Below are positions 9,440-18,502 of a DNA stretch of 64,000 nucleotides, piece after piece. The translations under genes were made by a program, and so were the position numbers. The first letter of the stretch is position 1. Every line of letters begins with the position of its first letter. The notes under the pieces are model-generated. The model saw nothing but the letters and a program-made list of their open reading frames with translations, searched no databases and was not told the origin of the DNA. Source of the stretch: Oscillatoria acuminata PCC 6304 (GTDB lineage: Bacteria > Cyanobacteriota > Cyanobacteriia > Cyanobacteriales > Laspinemataceae); assembly GCF_000317105.1 (NCBI RefSeq), contig NC_019693.1:62001-126000 (forward strand). Direction: 5' to 3'.

Positions 9440-10501
9440 TTATGACAGATGCTCAACTGTCTCCCAGGTTTCCCATTTGAGCGGTTTTTGTGTTTCTACT
9501 TGTTCGATAAACTCAATAATCGATTGATCCGCTAGAGTCGGGGTTTTTAAATCAAATTTAATCGTTTCAAACAATTTGGTATCCCCTTTGGCAAAGTAAT
9601 TCCCCACCCGCAAGGTGATCCAGAGGACAATCCGATTAAATAGCCATCCCCACAAACCGGGACGTTTCTCCGTAATGGCGATCGTTTGACCTTCGGCTTT
9701 GCCATCGGCTTTGAGGCGGATACTAAACATAATGTGAAAATGCAAAAAGTCTGGTCCCACGGTCACCGTGCCGGTGCTGCCATACCAATAACACATTTTG
9801 TAGGTAATTTCATTTTGATAAAGGGGCCGAATCAGCTTGATAAACCAAGATTGCTCTCCCCCTCGGGTGATGTTGCTAAAAATAATGGCGTTGTCGTTGA
9901 GGTTTTGTTTCTCGAATTTCACCTCAACGGGTAGGTTATGAACCGTATTAAAATGATGGGCATCGATCGCATTAATCATCACTACATTAGGATGACAGTT
10001 TTTACGAAACCCTAACCCAAAGCCCGCATCACAGTCTTTACCGGCCAATTCCGGAACAAAAGGCACCGGATGTCGCGGGGTCTCGCCGGTCCAAACCCAG
10101 ACTAAGCCATAAGTTTCCGAAGTCGGCCAAGACCGAACTTTGGCGGGAATCGTTCTATCTAGGCCCGGACTTTCGACACACAAACCCCGATCATCATATT
10201 TCCAATTATGAAAAAAACAACGCAATCCATTGCCTTCAACTTTGCCTTCTGCCAGGTGAGCGCCCATGTGGGGACAGTAGGCATCTAAGGCGATAACTTT
10301 GCCATCGGTTCCTCGATAAATCGCCAGATTCCGACCTTGTAGGGTGATGGGTTTGACTTGACCGATTTTCAGGTCCTTAGACCGGATAGCCCAGTACCAC
10401 CCTTCGATAAATCGTTCGGGATTATTAAAAGTTTTGGCTTGGCGAACGGTCCGCAGACTTTGGGCTAAATCGGCTAGGGGTTGAGACTCAAATTGCAGCA
10501 T
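9440..10501 (-). CDS. Rieske non-haem iron oxygenase (3), first gene of the cluster
   Basis: 353 residues. Rieske ligands C76-x-H78 and C95-x2-H98 (CPH, CFFH); iron site D180-x2-H183-x4-H188 in INAIDAHHFNTVH. It is a paralogue of the protein at 6053-7102. The C-terminal third contains a hydrophobic helix (LFNRIVLWITLRVG). It is the promoter-proximal gene of the nine-gene unit, with a good sigma-70-type promoter about 50-80 bp upstream of its ATG at 10501. Confidence 0.9.
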   Translation of the reverse strand: MLQFESQPLADLAQSLRTVRQAKTFNNPERFIEGWYWAIRSKDLKIGQVKPITLQGRNLAIYRGTDGKVIALDAYCPHMGAHLAEGKVEGNGLRCFFHNWKYDDRGLCVESPGLDRTIPAKVRSWPTSETYGLVWVWTGETPRHPVPFVPELAGKDCDAGFGLGFRKNCHPNVVMINAIDAHHFNTVHNLPVEVKFEKQNLNDNAIIFSNITRGGEQSWFIKLIRPLYQNEITYKMCYWYGSTGTVTVGPDFLHFHIMFSIRLKADGKAEGQTIAITEKRPGLWGWLFNRIVLWITLRVGNYFAKGDTKLFETIKFDLKTPTLADQSIIEFIEQVETQKPLKWETWETVEHLS

Positions 10502-10553
10502 TGATTTCCTATCTTGGAATGAGGTTTAAACCGGGGGTCGAGTGTTGATATCA

Positions 10554-10581
10554 ATTATACCGAAGAGATTTAAAGAGGCAA
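10554..10581 (-). promoter_or_regulatory. Predicted promoter of the oxygenase cluster
   Basis: On the minus strand a perfect TATAAT (10554-10559) is preceded after a 16-bp spacer by TTGCCT (10576-10581), four of six matches to TTGACA. It points at the first Rieske gene, whose ATG lies about 50 bp downstream. Confidence 0.6.
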
Positions 10582-11021
10582 TCCCCTGGCTATTAGAAAG
10601 AGGTGGCCTCATCAATTTTTTATAACCTTTAAACGGTTCCGTGAGGAATTATTTGTCCTCAATATCCTTAAACTGGGGAAAATTTGAATTAGTAATTTGC
10701 CTGTAGATTCATTAAAACCGATGGAGTAGACTCGGGGACCATCCGCCTCAGACAGTTCATAAACTGGCCCAGAACCCAGTCTCTTACCCGGTTCTAGTCC
10801 TGTTATTGTGAATAAGCATAAATGAAAAGGAACAAGAAACAAGAGGGTCTCTATGGTTCGGATTAGCAAGCGTTTAAATGGTTCGGGAGTTCGCCCAGAA
10901 CCCACGGCCCTAAGCCAATCCCTTTCCCTGGGTACATTTTTCCTAAGAAAAAATTCCTCATCTCACCCGCTGGTCTGGAGAGATAGGGGAACAATGGATA
11001 TGACATTGAATGAGCACAAAG
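10582..11021. other. Intergenic region without a convincing gene
   Basis: 440 bp. A 97-codon minus-strand frame (10612-10905) is open here but shows no domain, no ribosome-binding site and odd composition, so it is not called. I see no RNA gene or mobile element. Confidence 0.4.
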
Positions 11022-11402
11022 CTAAGTCAATAAGGGATTGGCATCCATTGTTTTGTTTTTATTATATTGAAAGCAAAAAATTTCTTCGCGATCGCGCCAT
11101 ACCACGGATTGCACTTGGGACTCAGAAATGGTAAACCAGCCACTGTCCAACAACCTAAACATTCCTTGTACAAATAGAGGATCGTTCATCATTGCAGTGT
11201 ATTCTTGGAAGAGAGCGAGTTCTTGGTCCCAGGTCAACCCGGCGCGGTTCACGCGAAAGGCCGGTTCGATATCCATCAACTCGCCGGTGCATCCATCATA
11301 AATTTCTATGAAATCATCCGGGGTGAACCCAAAAGTAGGCACCCCCTGGGGGAACAGTTCTTCAAACTCGTGATTTGGGACAGTGAGGTAAGCGTAATAC
11401 AT
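11022..11402 (-). CDS. Conserved-looking small protein of unknown function
   Basis: About 126 residues, acidic, with no membrane segment. I do not recognise the family. The start is chosen at the ATG 11400-11402 because GGAGG lies six bases upstream; a GTG two codons earlier overlaps that site. Codon use looks normal for the window, the C-terminal part contains VVWRDREEIF, and the protein would be cytoplasmic. It stands alone between the oxygenase cluster and the AAA-like genes. Confidence 0.6.
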   Translation of the reverse strand: MYYAYLTVPNHEFEELFPQGVPTFGFTPDDFIEIYDGCTGELMDIEPAFRVNRAGLTWDQELALFQEYTAMMNDPLFVQGMFRLLDSGWFTISESQVQSVVWRDREEIFCFQYNKNKTMDANPLLT

Positions 11403-11611
11403 CAGCACCCTCCCAGGTGTACTGTATATGATAGTATCCGCGATCGCCGATACCTTTTATGACCTAGGAAATGCCAAAAAGTCATGGAATCTTGACATTT
11501 GGCTCCTGGGACGGCGATCGCTGATGACTTTTTATTACTTTTCCTGACCTAGCAAATCCGGACAGAAAAAAAAATTTTCCAACTCCTCCGGGAGATTCTA
11601 GGATTGGTCCT

Positions 11612-11761
11612 TTGACAATTGTCAATTGTCCTTGGTCCTTTGTCACTGGACCAAGGACCAAGGACCAAGGACCAAGGACCAAGGACCAAGGACCAAGGAC
11701 CAAGGACCAAGGACCAAGGACCAAGGACCAAGGACCAAGGACAATTGACAATTGTCAATTA
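11612..11761. repeat. Heptamer tandem array (13 x CCAAGGA) inside inverted repeats
   Basis: Thirteen perfect copies of CCAAGGA fill 11651-11741. On the left, CCTTGGTCC at 11630-11638 can pair with GGACCAAGG at the start of the array (9-bp stem, 9-nt loop). Both outer flanks carry TTGACAATTGTCAATTGTCC in inverted orientation, so the whole block can fold on itself. Heptameric short tandem repeats are a known cyanobacterial repeat class. Frames running through the array encode only a periodic artefact. Confidence 0.95.
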
Positions 11762-11860
11762 CTCATTCGTTACCCTTTACACCCTGTCATGAAATTCTGA
11801 AACATTCGGGGTCTGGTCTGTCCCGACCCCTACCCGCTGCCCTAGGCTACCGCAGCAACC

Positions 11861-11869
11861 TGATATAAT
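11861..11869 (+). promoter_or_regulatory. Extended -10 promoter for the AAA-like gene
   Basis: TGATATAAT combines the TGn extension with a perfect TATAAT, 60 bp before the ATG at 11929. No good -35 hexamer is seen at the usual distance, as expected for an extended -10 promoter. Confidence 0.5.
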
Positions 11870-11928
11870 ACAAATTAATAGTTATTACCCCGGACTTTCC
11901 CTTTCTCTTTATTAAAACTTTAAGATTT

Positions 11929-13326
11929 ATGCAGGAAACTCCTATCAATTTTGAAGAAGCATTCAAAATAGCCGATCAAGTAATTTTTGCCAAGACGGGA
12001 AAGCATATCACCGATATCGAAATGATGATTTTCCGGGGTGCTTGGCAAGATAAAACTTACGAAGAAATTGCGGAAAACACGGAATATGCTGCCAATTATT
12101 TACACCGGATGGTTGGCAAAGATTTCTGGCAACGCTTATCGGATTCATTAGGGGAAAAAGTCAGTAAGAAAAACTTTAAAACTGCGTTAGAACGGCATTG
12201 GAAAGCTACCTTAAACAATTCCCAGACGGGAGGAGAGTCGTTGCTGAAAACCGAGGGTTGGGTCACCCCAGAAACGCTTAAGGGACCTATACTAGACTGT
12301 TCAGAAGGTTCAGTCCCCTTGGACTCGCGGTTTTATGTTCACCGTCCACCGATAGAAGCCCGATGTCAAGTGGCGATCGCGCAACCGGGGGCATTAATTC
12401 GGATTAAAGCGCCCCAACAAATGGGCAAAACCTCCCTACTCGATCGCATCCTAGAAGTGGCCCGAACTGCCAACTATCACACCGTTACCTTAAGTTTTGA
12501 CTTGGCCGATAGTACCGTATTTGCCGACCTGCGCACCTTCTTGCAGTGGTTTTGCGCCAGCGTCGGTCAGTTATCGGGATTACCCAATCAATTATCGAAC
12601 TATTGGGACGATATTTTTGGCTGTAATAATAATTGCACCGTTTATTTTGAGGAGTATATTTTATCGCAACTAGCAACCCCGTTAGTCTTAGCTTTAGACA
12701 AAGTTGATGTGGTATTTGAACATCCGGAAATTGCCAGCGATTTTTGTCGATTATTGCGCGCCTGGTATGATATCGCCAGACGCAGCGATCGCCGGGGTGA
12801 CATCTGGAAACAACTGCGATTAATTGTGGTGCATTCTACGGAAGTCTATAGCGCCCTGGATATCAATCATTCTCCCCTTGCCAACGTGGGTTCTGTCTTT
12901 CCATTACCAGAATTTACAGCCTTACAGGTGCAGGATTTAGCCCAACGGTATGGCTTAAACTGGGATACCGAGGGAGAAGTTCGGCAGTTGATGAGTGCGA
13001 TCGGGGGACACCCCTATTTAATCCGAAAATCCCTGGATTTTTTATGTCGTCAACCCATGACGTTAGACCAATTTTCCCAGATTGCGGCAACAGAAGCAGG
13101 GCCATTTAGTGACCATCTCCGCCAACATTTATGGAATCTTCAACATCATCCAGAATTGGCAGCAGCTTTTCGGGATGTGGTGATGGCAAATAAACCTGTT
13201 AAAATTCCTTCTGAACGGGCTTTTAAGTTATATAGTATGGGGTTAATCCAGTTACACGACAATAATGTTACTCCCAGATTTGAGCTATATCGTCAGTATT
13301 TTTCCGTGCGTTTGGCGGTCAATTAA
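11929..13326 (+). CDS. AAA-like (AAA_35) NTPase with N-terminal helix-turn-helix-type domain
   Basis: 465 residues. Residues 1-100 form a small helical domain (ITDIEMMIFRGAWQDKTYEEIAE, then YLHRMVGKDFWQRLSDSLG) of the kind found at the N-terminus of vWA-MoxR-associated and related cyanobacterial conflict or signalling proteins. From about residue 140 an AAA_35-type domain follows, with a Walker A-like PQQMGKTSLL near residue 162 and LVLALDKVDVVFE as the Walker B region. It probably acts as a regulatory STAND-like ATPase; no effector domain is attached. It is encoded 211 bp upstream of a second AAA_35 protein and may work with it. Confidence 0.75.
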   Translation: MQETPINFEEAFKIADQVIFAKTGKHITDIEMMIFRGAWQDKTYEEIAENTEYAANYLHRMVGKDFWQRLSDSLGEKVSKKNFKTALERHWKATLNNSQTGGESLLKTEGWVTPETLKGPILDCSEGSVPLDSRFYVHRPPIEARCQVAIAQPGALIRIKAPQQMGKTSLLDRILEVARTANYHTVTLSFDLADSTVFADLRTFLQWFCASVGQLSGLPNQLSNYWDDIFGCNNNCTVYFEEYILSQLATPLVLALDKVDVVFEHPEIASDFCRLLRAWYDIARRSDRRGDIWKQLRLIVVHSTEVYSALDINHSPLANVGSVFPLPEFTALQVQDLAQRYGLNWDTEGEVRQLMSAIGGHPYLIRKSLDFLCRQPMTLDQFSQIAATEAGPFSDHLRQHLWNLQHHPELAAAFRDVVMANKPVKIPSERAFKLYSMGLIQLHDNNVTPRFELYRQYFSVRLAVN

Positions 13327-13383
13327 TAATATTTTGAATGCTTCTTGCATGAAATCAAAAATCGCCACCCTCGACAATCGGAG

Positions 13384-13506
13384 GGAACCCCACCCTAGCC
13401 CTCCCCTTGCCAAGGGGAGGGGACCAGAGGTGAACTTAAATAGGGCAAATCATCTTAATTCTAGTCCCCCCCCTTAGCAAGGGGGGGTTAGGGGGGGTCC
13501 TCCCCA
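13384..13506. repeat. Two G/C-rich extragenic hairpins
   Basis: CCCTCCCCTTGCCAAGGGGAGGG near 13396-13422 and CCCCCCCCTTAGCAAGGGGGGG near 13464-13490 are palindromes of the same type as the one at 25907-25960. They occupy the gap between the two AAA-like genes and may separate their transcripts. Confidence 0.7.
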
Positions 13507-13537
13507 TTTAATCCCAATCTAACCTCGTAAATCAATC

Positions 13538-16500
13538 ATGACCGACTCCTATATTTTCTCTGGAACCTTACCTGAAAATGCGCCAACTTATGTAAAAAGA
13601 AAGGCGGATTTTGAACTATATGACGGATTAAAATCAGGGCAGTTTTGTTATGTGTTGAATTCTCGACAAACGGGCAAATCCAGCTTGCGGGTGCAGGTGA
13701 TGCGGCAGTTAAAACAAGCGGGGGTTGCCTGTAGTGTGATTGATATCTCGATGGACAATATCCAGCAGGGGACCTCGAATCAGTGGTATGCGAATATGCT
13801 TCGCAGTCTGACCCTGGATTTGCAGCTTGATGTGAATCTGGGGTCTTGGTGGCGCGATCGCGACTGGTTATCTCCCCTGGGGCGATTTCGGGAGTTTATT
13901 GAAACTGTGGTGTTGGTACAAATTCCAGGAACGATTGTCATTTTTATCGATGAAATTGACAGTATTCTCAGTTTAAATTTCCCCACCGATGATTTTTTTG
14001 CCTTTATTCGCGCTTGTTACAATCAACGGGCGCATCATCATCCTTACAATCGTCTGACCTTTTGTTTGTTAGGAGTCGCCACCCCCTCAGATTTAATCGC
14101 CGACAAACAGCGCACCCCGTTTAATATTGGACAAGCAATTGCCTTACATGGGTTTACTTTAGCCGAAGCAAAACCGGCCTTACTTCCTGGATTATCTCAG
14201 CAGTTTATAGATCCGGAAACCGTCTTAGCTGAAATCTTAGATTGGACCGGAGGACAACCATTTTTAACCCAAAAATTATGTAAAATGGTGGTGGATAAAG
14301 CCCATAATTCACGACCGGATATTACCGCATTAGTTCAAGCGTACTTATTAGATAATTGGGAATCTCAGGATGAACCAGACCATTTAAAAACAATTCGCGA
14401 TCGCCTCCTTTGTGACGAAAAACGCACCCCGCGACGATTGGGACTCTATCAAAAGATATTAACAGCGCACCCCGAAGGTTATCCATCGGATAATAGTCCG
14501 GAACAAACCCAACTGCGTCTCTCGGGTTTGGTGGTTAAAAACAATGGCAATTTAACCGTATTTAACCGAATTTATCAACAGATTTTTAATGCCGATTGGA
14601 TTGAGAACCAGTTGGCGAATTTGCGGCCCTATTCCGAGGCAGTCGCCGCTTGGTGGGAGAGTGGCGGGGAAGATTCCTCTCGGTTATTGCGGGGACAGGC
14701 GTTACAGGATGCTTTAAACTGGGCCGCTGATAAAAGTTTAAGCGATCGCGACTACCAGTTTCTCTCCGCCAGTCAAAACAGCGAGAAAAAAACCCTAGAA
14801 TTAGCCAAAATTGAAACCGAAATCACCTTAGAAGCAGAAAGAAAAGCCAAACAAATTCTCGATACCGCCTACAAAAAAGCCCAACGGGTGATTACCTTTG
14901 GATTAGTCGGACTCTGTGCCGTTTCCCTCCTCTCCATCACCATTATTGCCTGGGCCAATTCCCAAAAGAGACAAGCAGAAATTGCCGAAATTAAAGCCCT
15001 AAATTCTGCCTCTAAAATTCGCAACTCTTCCAATGAAAAACTGGAAGCGTTAGTCAATGCAATTCGGGCCGGTCGAAAATTACAATCTAATTGGGCAACT
15101 TCGGAATTAATGACCCCGGCAGTGGTTAATTTAGAAACCATTCTTGCTAATCTTCAAGAACAGAATAGTTTAAATCGGCATCGCGGATGGGTTTGGGATG
15201 TTGCTTGGTCTCCCAATGGAGAAACCATTGCCACCGCCAGTGCTGATGGTACGGCAATTCTGTGGACCGCGCAAGGGGAATTACTGCATACCTTAGAACA
15301 TGGCGATCGCGTTTATGGACTTGCTTTTTCCCCAGACGGACAAACCCTTGCTACAGCAACTGCCAACCATAGCGTCAAATTGTGGGGAATGGATGGCACT
15401 TTGCTGCATACCCTCAGCGGACATCAAGGAAGTGTTTTTGCCGTGAGTTTTAGTCCTAAAGGGCAGTTACTTGTCACTGGCAGTACCGATAAAACTGCTA
15501 AAATTTGGCGCATCGAACCCAACTCCCAAACCCCACCCACCCTCATTCAAACTATCACTGCTCATATTCAAGAAATCTCTGATGTTAGTTTCTCTCCCGA
15601 TGGTGAAATTCTAGCTACAGCCAGTTATGACAATCAAGTGAAACTCTGGCAAATTACCCCCACGGGAACCGCAGCATTATTAACAACATTAACCGGCCAT
15701 CAAAGCGGTGTTTCTACCGCAAATTTTGCTCCCAATGGTCAAACTTTAGCAACTGCGAGTGGCGATGGGAGGGTCAAACTCTGGACTCGGGACGGAGAAT
15801 TAATCAACGCCTTCAAAGCGCATGATAACGTGGTGACTCGGGTAATTTGGTCCCCCGATGGCAATCTGCTGGGGACGGCGAGTGAGGACCACAGCGTTAA
15901 ACTCTGGAGTGTCTATGATAGGACCCTGCTGAAGCGTTTAACGGCCCATAGTGCTGCTGTTTGGGACATTGCCTGGTCCCCCGATGGCAAAACTTTGGCC
16001 TCCGCGAGTGGGGATAATACGATTATGTTATGGAATCCTGAAATTCGGTTAATTGAGGTGTTTCAGGGACATCAGGATTTGGTGAATACGGTGAGTTTTT
16101 CCCCCGATGGCAAGATTTTGGCCTCGGGGAGTCGGGATAACACGGTGCAATTGTGGCAACAAAACGGGACCTTAGTGCAAACTCTGCGAGGACATAGCGA
16201 TTGGGTCCAGGGGGTGGCCTTTTCGCCCGATGGCGAAATTTTGGCCTCGGCAAGTCGGGATAAAACGGTGAAACTTTGGGACCAGCAGGGAAAGGTTTTG
16301 CAGACCCTCCGGGGACATTCGGATTTAGTGCATAGTGTGAATTTTTCTCCCGAGGGCGATCGCCTGGTTTCTGGCAGTTGGGATGGCACTGTTAAAGTCT
16401 GGAATCGAAACGGCAGTCTTCTAGCAACTTTAACCGGCCATCAAGGACGAGTATTTGAGGTGAAATTCAGTCCAACAGGGACATTAATTGCCTCTACCAG

Positions 16501-17038
16501 TGCAGACAAAACGGTGAAATTGTGGGATAGCAATAGCTTTAATTTAGCTGCTACCTTAGAAGGACATTTGGATGAAGTGAATAGCGTGAGTTTTTCTCCT
16601 GATGAAGCAGCGATCGCCACCGCCAGTGATGACAATACGGTTAAAATTTGGAGTCCTACCGGAGAACTATTAAACACCTTAGAAGGACATCGGGATAAAG
16701 TGTTGTGGGTGAGTTTTTCATCCGATGGCAAAATTTTAGCCTCCGCCAGTGACGATCGCACGGTGAAAATCTGGAGTCGCAACGGTCGCCTATTAACCAC
16801 CCTAGAGGGACATCAAAATCGGATTGCTGGGGGGAGTTTTAGTCCAGATGGTCAGATTTTAGCCTCTGCCAGTTGGGACCAAACAGTAAAACTGTGGACG
16901 ATCGCCGACATTTCCCGAGAGAGTTTAGAGGGTGAGGGCGATCGGTCGAAATTAGATAAACTCTTGACCTTGGCCTGCGATCGGTTACATGATTATGTCA
17001 CCTACACTCTCCAATCTTCCCTATGTCAAGCAGAATAA
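13538..17038 (+). CDS. AAA-like NTPase - membrane segment - 14 WD40 repeats
   Basis: 1166 residues. The N-terminal AAA_35 domain (about 5-340) has Walker A NSRQTGKSS near residue 41 and Walker B-type IVIFIDEIDSIL near residue 130. After a charged coiled coil there is one transmembrane helix (about 451-471). Residues about 546-1135 contain 14 WD40 repeats (FSPDG...ASxDxTVKLW), enough for two seven-bladed propellers. This architecture is typical of cyanobacterial signalling or conflict ATPases, where the propellers sense a ligand or partner outside the NTPase compartment. Repeats 7-9 and 12-14 are nearly identical in places, so the repeat array is recently expanding. Antisense frames at 16023-16800 are shadows of these repeats. 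Confidence 0.9.
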   Translation: MTDSYIFSGTLPENAPTYVKRKADFELYDGLKSGQFCYVLNSRQTGKSSLRVQVMRQLKQAGVACSVIDISMDNIQQGTSNQWYANMLRSLTLDLQLDVNLGSWWRDRDWLSPLGRFREFIETVVLVQIPGTIVIFIDEIDSILSLNFPTDDFFAFIRACYNQRAHHHPYNRLTFCLLGVATPSDLIADKQRTPFNIGQAIALHGFTLAEAKPALLPGLSQQFIDPETVLAEILDWTGGQPFLTQKLCKMVVDKAHNSRPDITALVQAYLLDNWESQDEPDHLKTIRDRLLCDEKRTPRRLGLYQKILTAHPEGYPSDNSPEQTQLRLSGLVVKNNGNLTVFNRIYQQIFNADWIENQLANLRPYSEAVAAWWESGGEDSSRLLRGQALQDALNWAADKSLSDRDYQFLSASQNSEKKTLELAKIETEITLEAERKAKQILDTAYKKAQRVITFGLVGLCAVSLLSITIIAWANSQKRQAEIAEIKALNSASKIRNSSNEKLEALVNAIRAGRKLQSNWATSELMTPAVVNLETILANLQEQNSLNRHRGWVWDVAWSPNGETIATASADGTAILWTAQGELLHTLEHGDRVYGLAFSPDGQTLATATANHSVKLWGMDGTLLHTLSGHQGSVFAVSFSPKGQLLVTGSTDKTAKIWRIEPNSQTPPTLIQTITAHIQEISDVSFSPDGEILATASYDNQVKLWQITPTGTAALLTTLTGHQSGVSTANFAPNGQTLATASGDGRVKLWTRDGELINAFKAHDNVVTRVIWSPDGNLLGTASEDHSVKLWSVYDRTLLKRLTAHSAAVWDIAWSPDGKTLASASGDNTIMLWNPEIRLIEVFQGHQDLVNTVSFSPDGKILASGSRDNTVQLWQQNGTLVQTLRGHSDWVQGVAFSPDGEILASASRDKTVKLWDQQGKVLQTLRGHSDLVHSVNFSPEGDRLVSGSWDGTVKVWNRNGSLLATLTGHQGRVFEVKFSPTGTLIASTSADKTVKLWDSNSFNLAATLEGHLDEVNSVSFSPDEAAIATASDDNTVKIWSPTGELLNTLEGHRDKVLWVSFSSDGKILASASDDRTVKIWSRNGRLLTTLEGHQNRIAGGSFSPDGQILASASWDQTVKLWTIADISRESLEGEGDRSKLDKLLTLACDRLHDYVTYTLQSSLCQAE

Positions 17039-17061
17039 CGGTATCGTTCTCCTCTTTTGTT

Positions 17062-17128
17062 CATAGTAACGCCTGAAGGCATTACTACAAACTTGGGAAA
17101 GCGCACGCCTGAAGGCGTTACTACGAAA
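17062..17128. repeat. Interspersed repeat with GCCTGAAGGCGTTACTACGAA units
   Basis: Two partial units of a repeat whose core is AACGCCTGAAGGCGTTACTACGAA (the core self-pairs as AACGCCT/AGGCGTT). The same unit recurs at 38761-38810 and 39016-39057. It lies just after the WD40 gene and before the convergent metallopeptidase gene, so it may act as a bidirectional terminator. Confidence 0.7.
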
Positions 17129-17154
17129 GAGTATCTTAAATTTAATCTATGGAT

Positions 17155-18096
17155 TTACTCTTTATAATAAGGGAAGAGCAAAACTTCCCAACTTTGAGAC
17201 TTTTGAGCATACTCGTACTCGCATCCCTCTGCTCGTTCTGCTGGTAAATCTTCATCTTCTACTAAGAATTGATATTTCTCTGGATTGCTCCCATACACTA
17301 AACAGGCCATATTATAATAGCGTTGAATATCGAGGGAATGTTCTCCCCAATAGGTCAACTCTTCTAACTCTGCTTCCTCTTCTGCATCCACTGCAAATTG
17401 CCAGACTCCTGAGAGGACTGCATTTTCCCCTTCTTCTCCTGCTTGTAATAAGATGATGGCGGCAAATTCATCCACCACATCTTCTTCTCTCCCCGTAATC
17501 GGTAACTCTAATTGGTCTACCAAGGCGTGTCCGAGTTCATGGAAAAAGGTGAAAAGTCCGGCATTAATCACTTCGGCAATATATTCTTCATCGGTTTCTA
17601 CTTCTTCGGTAAAAATTTCTTTATACCGTTCGATTAATTCATAACACATGGTAATTTCAACCGATGAAGGGTCATAATAGGCATTTTCTTCCCCACATTC
17701 CATGAAATAAACGGGGATATCATTGGGCAAGATTAAGAGTTCATTAATCGTTGCAGCAATTTCCTCAAAAATCTGACTTTCTTTGATAATATCGTGGACT
17801 TCTTGATAGGTTTCGTCTTCTACAGGAGTATGGAATATTAAAATATCTCCGGTATCTTCGAGTTCATCGGTTTGAGCAGTTTGCTGAGTTGTAGTTCGCG
17901 AATTGATTGCCGAAGTAGTTACTTTGACATTACCCGATCGCGCTTTGACAATGGGGGTTGCTGTTACAGAAATTTCCGACTCGGTGGAACTGGATTCTAT
18001 GTCTATTTCTGTACAACTGATTAACACTGGAGTGAGTAGAACCAAACTCATTAAAGTGACGTAAATCCGGCGGAGGCGATCGGGCAAAATGTTCAT
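17155..18096 (-). CDS. DUF4344-type lipoprotein metallopeptidase
   Basis: 313 residues. The N-terminus has a charged start, a hydrophobic stretch and a lipobox (LISC, cysteine at about residue 28), so the mature protein is lipid-anchored outside the cytoplasm. The zinc motif FFHELGHAL (HExxH) lies near residue 190 and is followed by EEDVVDEFAA, which supplies a likely third ligand. Two cysteine-containing segments (ECGEENAY, TMCYEL) and AEGCEYEYA may form disulfides. The family is a group of putative metallopeptidases of unknown substrate. A perfect promoter lies about 210 bp upstream. Confidence 0.85.
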   Translation of the reverse strand: MNILPDRLRRIYVTLMSLVLLTPVLISCTEIDIESSSTESEISVTATPIVKARSGNVKVTTSAINSRTTTQQTAQTDELEDTGDILIFHTPVEDETYQEVHDIIKESQIFEEIAATINELLILPNDIPVYFMECGEENAYYDPSSVEITMCYELIERYKEIFTEEVETDEEYIAEVINAGLFTFFHELGHALVDQLELPITGREEDVVDEFAAIILLQAGEEGENAVLSGVWQFAVDAEEEAELEELTYWGEHSLDIQRYYNMACLVYGSNPEKYQFLVEDEDLPAERAEGCEYEYAQKSQSWEVLLFPYYKE

Positions 18097-18303
18097 AAAA
18101 TAGCTACTTAACTGGGGTGATGGATTTTAGACTAGATGCCCCTAGCTGGTGTTTTACATTTAATTTGCATAAATCAGACCTTATCCGGGTCGAGGATAAA
18201 AGTTTGATAATTTAAGCCTAGCAATCTCTGTTTTGCTAAAATTGCCACCCTTTAGCTTTTGCAAATTAAACGAACAACGCTCTAATTTTTAGAAATTCTC
18301 GTT

Positions 18304-18332
18304 ATTATAATAGAAGTTGCAAAATTTGTCAA
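18304..18332 (-). promoter_or_regulatory. Consensus sigma-70 promoter for the metallopeptidase gene
   Basis: On the minus strand TTGACA (18327-18332), a 17-bp spacer and TATAAT (18304-18309) match the consensus at all 12 positions. Transcripts would have a leader of roughly 200 nt before the ATG at 18096. The rest of the 18097-18502 gap shows nothing recognisable. Confidence 0.75.
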
Positions 18333-18502
18333 CACCCCCAGGATTGAAAAAGATAGCTAGGCCATCTGGAGACCCTTTTGAGGGGTATGGATGCCCCAGG
18401 AAACCGAATTCCGGGGGAGAGCAGTGGTGCTTATGGCCTAAAAATCGCTACAATCCAAGTAGATAAACTGTTTTTTGTGTCAAATTTTCAGCGGCTTGAG
18501 CA

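Noticed and set aside
10612-10905. 97-codon minus-strand frame upstream of the oxygenase cluster
   Set aside because: No ribosome-binding site, no domain, unusual composition, and it would lie upstream of the cluster promoter without a clear role.
11482-11800. Frames through the CCAAGGA array on both strands
   Set aside because: A 7-bp period keeps all frames open and gives a low-complexity peptide; no protein is plausible.
16023-16800. Several antisense frames within the WD40 gene
   Set aside because: They repeat with the WD40 period and lack start signals; shadows of the coding strand.
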